Assembly (NCBI GenBank): GCA_905480485.1
Contig: CAJQQM010000139.1
Coordinates: 1-39,563 of the forward strand
Direction: 5' to 3'
Length of the DNA: 39,563 nucleotides
From: an uncultured Aureispira sp.
GTDB taxonomy: Bacteria > Bacteroidota > Bacteroidia > Chitinophagales > Saprospiraceae
This document shows positions 34,778 to 39,563 of the stretch, one piece after another. Within the stretch, counting starts at the first letter, position 1; each line of letters begins with the position of its first letter. The notes beneath the pieces are model-generated. The model ran no database searches. It was given only the letters and a program-made list of their open reading frames with translations, and had not been told where the DNA came from. The position numbers and the translations under genes were made by a program.

Positions 34778-37093
34778 ATGAACAAAAAAAATATAGAACT
34801 GGTTTCTAAATTGGGGGTAATTGCCTCGAGGCTATCGTCTATTAGTGACATCCCTACCTTGGCAAGTTCTATGAATGATATAGTAGACTCTATTATTATA
34901 TCTAAATACAATGGCCTTTATTTGTTTGATGAAGAATTGAATAAATTAGTCTTGCATCTTGCCAAAAATTTTACGGAAGAAGAAAGAATACAGGCTGAAA
35001 AAACAGCTATGAAACGTCACATAGGTTGGGTTTTCAACAACGATGAAGTGCTTTTGGTCAATGATACACAAAAAGAAAATTCGGTTTCAAAAGACTCCAA
35101 AAGAAGCTTTAAAGTTAGGTCCCGTTTGTGGATTCCGATCAAATGCTTAGACAAAATTGTGGGCGTTTTTGGCATGGCAAGTACCAAACCAAACATGTAT
35201 ACCAAAGAGCATGTTGCACTCATTAATTTTGTTTGTGATTTGGCAGGTGTTGTTTACAACAATATCACACTTGAAAACAAACAAAAGAAAATAAACGAAA
35301 GCCTGATAAAATCGAAAGAAGAGTTTGAAACACTTTTTGAATCATTTCCCGACGCCATCCTAATTCATGATTTTAACAAAATCACCAATGTTAACAGTTC
35401 CTTCCTTGAACTATTTAGTATTGACAGCAAAGATACCATCTTGGGTAAATTATTCATCGATGATTTTTTGTTAGAGTCTAATCAGGAAATACGGAATATC
35501 CTAACCAATCGTATTCAGCAGAAAACTACGTTTATACCACAAATACGATTACTCAAAAATAACGGCTCTGTTTTTTTGGCCGAAATGCACGTACTCTTAA
35601 TCAATCTAGCCAATAAAGCACACATTCAACTTACAATTCGAGATATTACCGAACGTAAGTTAATTGAAGAAAAACTTAGAAAAGAAGAGCAAAAATCAAT
35701 GCTTCTCAAACAGGCTGAACAAGTACCTGGTATCATTTACCAAGCAAGGATGCAGCAAGATGGTAAGGTTAGTTATCCCTTTGTCAGTGGTAAAATGCTT
35801 AATTTATTTAACAAAGGATCAAATGAAACAATAGATGGAAAACTCAATTTATTCGACAACGTATTCGAAGAGGATCAAATTATTTTTGAAAAAACAATCA
35901 CCAAAGCTAGGCTTGAATTAAAAAACTGGTCCCTCGATTATCGAGTCATTAATCCCCAAAAAGAAATTCGGTGGATGCGAGGCAACTCAAAACCAGTCAT
36001 CATGAAGGACCAATCGGTCGTCTGGCATGGATACATTACTGATATTACCGAACACAAACAAGCCGAGGAAGCTTTATTGGATAGCGAAAAGCAAATCAGC
36101 ACCATGTTTGAACATGCCCCCGATGCCATTCTTGTCATCGATTCAGACGGCTACATCAACAAATGGAATCCTAAAGCACAAGAAATTTTTGGTTGGTCGG
36201 AACAAGAGGTTATTCAAACTAAAATAACGGAAATAATTGTTCCAAATCAATTTAAAAAACGTTTATTAAAGGTGATGCGTCGCTTTATACGTCAAGCGCT
36301 CAGCAAAAACAAAAAACAAACCCTTGAATGGACTGCTTTACATAAAAATGGTCATGATTTCCCTATAGCTTTGTCTATTTCAGATATGATTTTGAAAGAC
36401 AAACAGTATTTTATTTGTTTTATTAGTGATATCACCAAGCGAAAACACAACGAAAACAAAATTAAACAATCGCTGGTAGAAAAAGAGGTGCTACTCAAAG
36501 AGATTCATCACAGAATCAAAAATAACATGCAAGTGATTACTGGATTATTAAGCCTTCAGTCAAGCTTCATTGAACAAGAAAAAATTAAGTCTTTGTTTAT
36601 GAGTAGTCAATATAGAATTCATTCCATGGGAATTGTGCATGAGATGTTGTATCAATCTGACGATGTTTCTAAAATTTTATTCGAAGACTACCTTAATCAG
36701 TTGGCAGGAGGCCTTATTCACGCTATGAAAGGTACAGAACAAGAAATCAACTTAGAAATTATATGCCCCAAATTAACCCTCAATTTGGACACAGCTATCC
36801 CCCTCGGGCTCATCACTAACGAATTAGTTACCAACTCTTTAAAGTACGGGTTTAATGGTCGTAAAAAAGGAACAATAAGTATACGACTTAGCATTGACAA
36901 GCAGGATAAAGAATATAAGCTTTATATTGGTGATGATGGCGTAGGATACCCCAAGCAATTTAACTTTTATAGCTCAAAATCATTGGGCTTAATGTTGGTG
37001 CACAAATTAAGTCGACAACTATCTGGAAAAATAGTCCGCGATTTTAGTAAAATTGGCAGTAATTATGTACTTTATTTCAAGGAAATAATTTAA
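34778..37093 (+). CDS. Soluble sensor histidine kinase, GAF-PAS-PAS-PAS-HisKA_2-HATPase
   Basis: A 771-residue sensor kinase with no membrane segment, so it senses a cytoplasmic signal. The GAF-like domain is at about 1-165 (RHIGWVFNNDEVLLVNDTQK, VRSRLWIPI). Three PAS domains follow at about 180-300 (FESFPDAILIHD, IRDITERKL), 305-428 (QVPGIIYQ, WHGYITDITEHKQ) and 435-558 (FEHAPDAILVIDSDGYI, FISDITKRK). The dimerisation/phosphoacceptor domain is of the HisKA_2 type, LLKEIHHRIKNNMQ, with H578 the likely phosphorylated histidine. The ATPase N box is TNELVTNSLKYG (N681), the D-box IGDDGVG, and the GLML segment follows. Output partners of this kinase class are often single-domain or DNA-binding response regulators, not seen here. 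A close paralog follows 64 bp downstream. Confidence 0.93.
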   Translation: MNKKNIELVSKLGVIASRLSSISDIPTLASSMNDIVDSIIISKYNGLYLFDEELNKLVLHLAKNFTEEERIQAEKTAMKRHIGWVFNNDEVLLVNDTQKENSVSKDSKRSFKVRSRLWIPIKCLDKIVGVFGMASTKPNMYTKEHVALINFVCDLAGVVYNNITLENKQKKINESLIKSKEEFETLFESFPDAILIHDFNKITNVNSSFLELFSIDSKDTILGKLFIDDFLLESNQEIRNILTNRIQQKTTFIPQIRLLKNNGSVFLAEMHVLLINLANKAHIQLTIRDITERKLIEEKLRKEEQKSMLLKQAEQVPGIIYQARMQQDGKVSYPFVSGKMLNLFNKGSNETIDGKLNLFDNVFEEDQIIFEKTITKARLELKNWSLDYRVINPQKEIRWMRGNSKPVIMKDQSVVWHGYITDITEHKQAEEALLDSEKQISTMFEHAPDAILVIDSDGYINKWNPKAQEIFGWSEQEVIQTKITEIIVPNQFKKRLLKVMRRFIRQALSKNKKQTLEWTALHKNGHDFPIALSISDMILKDKQYFICFISDITKRKHNENKIKQSLVEKEVLLKEIHHRIKNNMQVITGLLSLQSSFIEQEKIKSLFMSSQYRIHSMGIVHEMLYQSDDVSKILFEDYLNQLAGGLIHAMKGTEQEINLEIICPKLTLNLDTAIPLGLITNELVTNSLKYGFNGRKKGTISIRLSIDKQDKEYKLYIGDDGVGYPKQFNFYSSKSLGLMLVHKLSRQLSGKIVRDFSKIGSNYVLYFKEII

Positions 37094-37157
37094 ATAGCCA
37101 ACCAAATTCAACTTGCCACACTTTCAAGTTTTAAGTATAGAATAACAGCCGTTTTTA

Positions 37158-39455
37158 ATGCAAGAAGATAATATTGAATTAGTTAATAAGCTTGGTGTCA
37201 TCGCTTCCACCTTATCGTCGATAACGGATATGGAAACCCTTGCCAATTCAATTCATCAAATTGTGGACACCATTGTAGAAGTAGAGTTCACAGGGCTTTA
37301 TTTTGTTAGCAAAAACAAAGATTCTTTAGAGTTAATTGAAGCCAAAGGTTTCAATACTAATGAAAAGAAGCTGGCTGAAAAAACAGCCATGTCGAGGCAC
37401 CCAGGCTGGGTCTTTAAACACCAAGAATTATTATTGATATCGGACACACAAAAAGACCAAAAAGGACAGTCTAAGGACAGTCAACGATCGTTTGTAGTTC
37501 GGTCTAGAATTTGGTTGCCTATTTTAATCGGCAAGCAATCTGTTGGAGCGTTTGGACTTGCAAGCATTCGTCCGAATCAATTTTTGGAAGAACACATAGC
37601 ACTACTTTCATTTATTTGTGATTTAGCTGCCGTTGTTTATACCAATATTCAATTAAAAATAACACAAGTTACTAAAACACTGTATCTAAAAGAGGCAGGA
37701 GAAGCGTTTGTAAAGTTATTTGAATCAAACCCTGAAGCAATTGTTTTGCACAACCGGCAGTACATAACACATGCCAATCAAGCTTTTGTACAATTATTTG
37801 GTTACACATCGAATGATGCAATCATTGGCAAAAAAAGCCTTTTAGATTTTTTGGCACAATCAGTTCATTCAAGACTATCTTCTTTAATCCAAACCCCTGT
37901 CTTAAAAAAACAACAAATTCCAGCGGTATCCATGAAGACAAAAGATGCTGTTCTGTTTATGGCTGAAATACATAGTTCATCGCTGTTTATTAATAATATC
38001 GAATATAGTATATTCAGTATTAGAGATATAACGCTAAAACTAGCTGCCGAAAAAAAACTAAAACAGGAAGAACAAAAATCGTTGCTACTCAAACAAGCTG
38101 AACAAGTTCCGGGAATAATTTACCAGCTAAAATATAGCAATAGCCACCTTAGCTATCCATTTATAGGGGGCAAATTACTAGATCGACTACGTTCTACTAA
38201 TCAAAAAAAAGAGGTTTTTTTGATAGAAAATATACATCCTGATGACAAATCACGCTTTTTTGAATCGTTAAAAGAGTCTGAAAGCAGTCTGAAAAATTGT
38301 TCTATTGATTATAGATTGTATGATAAAAATAAAAAAATATTGTGGATTCGCGCCAACTCTAAACCGGTGAAATTAGCAAATGAAACAATAATATGGCACG
38401 GGTATGCTACTGATATTACGGACGAAAAATCTGCCAAAGCAGCATTAAAAGATACGGAGACTCAAATTAGCACCATTTTCAATCATGCTCCTGACGCAAT
38501 TATTTTGATGGACAATAAAGGCTGTATTAAACGGTGGAATCAAAAAGCTGTTGAAATATTTGGTCACTCAAAAGAGGAGGTGATTGGACAATATATGTAT
38601 GACATTCTCCCTCCTGCTGAGTACAGGTCGATGTTTAAGGAAGCAATACAACGCATTCAAAAATCAAAAAAAAGCAATATTCTTAATACTGCTCACGAAC
38701 TGTATGGAGAAGCTAAATCTGGACAACGTTTTCCTATTGTTTTAGCTATTTCTAGAATGCAAATCAAGTCGACCTTATATTTTATCTGTTTTATTAATAA
38801 TATTAGTGAACGAAAGAAAACTGATCGGAAAATTCGGCAATCGCTGAAAGAAAAAAATATTTTACTCAAAGAAATCCACCACCGTGTCAAAAACAACATG
38901 CAAGTAATTGCTTCTCTTTTGAGCTTGCAAGCTTCTTTTGTTGAAGACGAAACCATTCGGAAATATTTTATGAGCAGTCAATATCGTATTCGTTCTATGG
39001 GTATGATTCACGAAATGTTGTATCAATCTGAAAACATCTCTCTGATTCGATTTAAAGATTACCTACATCGACTTGTATCTGAATTGGTAGAAGCTTATAA
39101 AGGGCAGCAGCAACAAACGGTAGAATACACGATTGATTGCCCAGAAAATTCCTTCAACATTGATACCGCAATCCCCTTGGGGCTAATACTAAACGAACTC
39201 ATCAGTAATTCTCTAAAACACGGGATTCGGCAACAGCAGTCAGGGCGTCTGTCCATAAAACTGAAAGCCTTAGATTTTTCGAATTTCCAACTGGACATCA
39301 CGGATAATGGCATCGGAATGCACGCACCAACCAAGAAGAAAAATGCCTTAGGTTTGCTGTTGGTTCAAAAATTAATTATTCAATTGTCGGGCACCGTCAA
39401 ACAGCTACCTACATCCACAGGGTGTCATCATCGAATTATTTTTCAAGAAGTTTAA
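37158..39455 (+). CDS. Second soluble sensor histidine kinase, tandem paralog of the preceding gene
   Basis: A 765-residue protein with the same architecture and length as its upstream neighbour, recognisably homologous from end to end. The shared N-terminal motif is NIELVNKLGVIASTLSSI. The GAF-like domain is at about 1-165 (RHPGWVFKHQELLLISDTQK). PAS domains lie at about 183-297, 305-420 (QVPGIIYQ, WHGYATDITDEK) and 435-552 (FNHAPDAIILMDNKGCI, CFINNISERKK). HisKA_2 is LLKEIHHRVKNNMQ with H575 as the likely phosphoacceptor. The ATPase N box is LNELISNSLKHG (N679) and the D-box DITDNGIGM. Differences concentrate in the first PAS domain and parts of the second, the probable signal-specific regions. 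It is likely co-transcribed with its neighbour, as no terminator is visible in the 64-bp gap. Confidence 0.93.
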   Translation: MQEDNIELVNKLGVIASTLSSITDMETLANSIHQIVDTIVEVEFTGLYFVSKNKDSLELIEAKGFNTNEKKLAEKTAMSRHPGWVFKHQELLLISDTQKDQKGQSKDSQRSFVVRSRIWLPILIGKQSVGAFGLASIRPNQFLEEHIALLSFICDLAAVVYTNIQLKITQVTKTLYLKEAGEAFVKLFESNPEAIVLHNRQYITHANQAFVQLFGYTSNDAIIGKKSLLDFLAQSVHSRLSSLIQTPVLKKQQIPAVSMKTKDAVLFMAEIHSSSLFINNIEYSIFSIRDITLKLAAEKKLKQEEQKSLLLKQAEQVPGIIYQLKYSNSHLSYPFIGGKLLDRLRSTNQKKEVFLIENIHPDDKSRFFESLKESESSLKNCSIDYRLYDKNKKILWIRANSKPVKLANETIIWHGYATDITDEKSAKAALKDTETQISTIFNHAPDAIILMDNKGCIKRWNQKAVEIFGHSKEEVIGQYMYDILPPAEYRSMFKEAIQRIQKSKKSNILNTAHELYGEAKSGQRFPIVLAISRMQIKSTLYFICFINNISERKKTDRKIRQSLKEKNILLKEIHHRVKNNMQVIASLLSLQASFVEDETIRKYFMSSQYRIRSMGMIHEMLYQSENISLIRFKDYLHRLVSELVEAYKGQQQQTVEYTIDCPENSFNIDTAIPLGLILNELISNSLKHGIRQQQSGRLSIKLKALDFSNFQLDITDNGIGMHAPTKKKNALGLLLVQKLIIQLSGTVKQLPTSTGCHHRIIFQEV

Positions 39456-39467
39456 AAACAATAGGAG

Positions 39468-39563
39468 ATGTTTGAATGTTCTTTTCATCAACTTAGGGAA
39501 AATACAAGCTCGCAGCAGCGTGCAGCAAGTCGTGACATCTATCAAAACCATCATACAAGGGCC
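39468..39563 (+). CDS. Possible start of a further gene, cut by the window end
   Basis: An open frame beginning at ATG 39468, immediately after an AGGAG sequence, runs 32 codons to the end of the window without a stop. It starts MFECSFHQLRENTSSQQRAA. It begins 13 bp past the second kinase gene, on the same strand. The fragment is too short to assign, and it does not look like a receiver domain. Confidence 0.35.
   Translation, partial: MFECSFHQLRENTSSQQRAASRDIYQNHHTRA

Overview
The window reads as a chromosomal segment of a gliding or T9SS-bearing member of the Bacteroidota. I lean towards the Saprospiria group, but this is family-level pattern recognition, not a search. The DNA is AT-rich. 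Secreted proteins end in type IX secretion sorting domains of both kinds (type A: 16599-18305, 25403-26758, 28627-30243; type B/gliding-associated: 6294-11498). Two promoters match the Bacteroidota pattern TTG-N19/20-TAnnTTTG, and start codons generally lack a strong Shine-Dalgarno. I saw no rRNA, tRNA, CRISPR array, insertion sequence or phage gene. The segment looks like ordinary core chromosome carrying lineage-specific surface proteins.

Layout. 1-6235: argS (-) with a clear promoter and terminator, a large AsmA-like envelope protein (-), and a divergent AlkB-type dioxygenase (+). 6294-14696: a 1734-residue SprB-repeat surface protein and gcvP, both on the minus strand, each followed by a strong hairpin terminator. 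15243-18305: a beta-helix secreted protein and a type A T9SS cargo. 18557-21076: a compact redox/Fe-S run of flavodoxin, ferredoxin/flavodoxin-NADP+ reductase, HscB co-chaperone and a lipoprotein. 21256-24863: an unusual tandem fusion of two D-Ala-D-Ala ligase domains followed 26 bp later by a PASTA membrane protein. 24865-25077: a tiny cysteine-rich membrane protein on the opposite strand. 25403-30243: a beta-solenoid T9SS cargo, an unrecognised helical protein and a T9SS-exported subtilase. 30254-34451: Uup-type ABC-F ATPase (-), an orphan secreted protein (+) and a MarC family membrane protein (-). 34778-39455: two tandem, clearly paralogous soluble GAF-PAS-PAS-PAS-HisKA_2 histidine kinases. 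The window ends inside a possible further gene.

How the genes fit together. The most coherent units are (a) flavodoxin + reductase + HscB, which suggests NADPH-driven electron supply linked to Fe-S cluster assembly, and (b) double Ddl + PASTA, both concerned with peptidoglycan precursor synthesis or sensing. The most unusual object is the 899-residue double Ddl. Each half departs from the canonical active site at different positions, which suggests a fused pseudo-dimer with specialised halves. The duplicated kinase pair is the second most interesting object. No response regulator is visible next to it inside the window.
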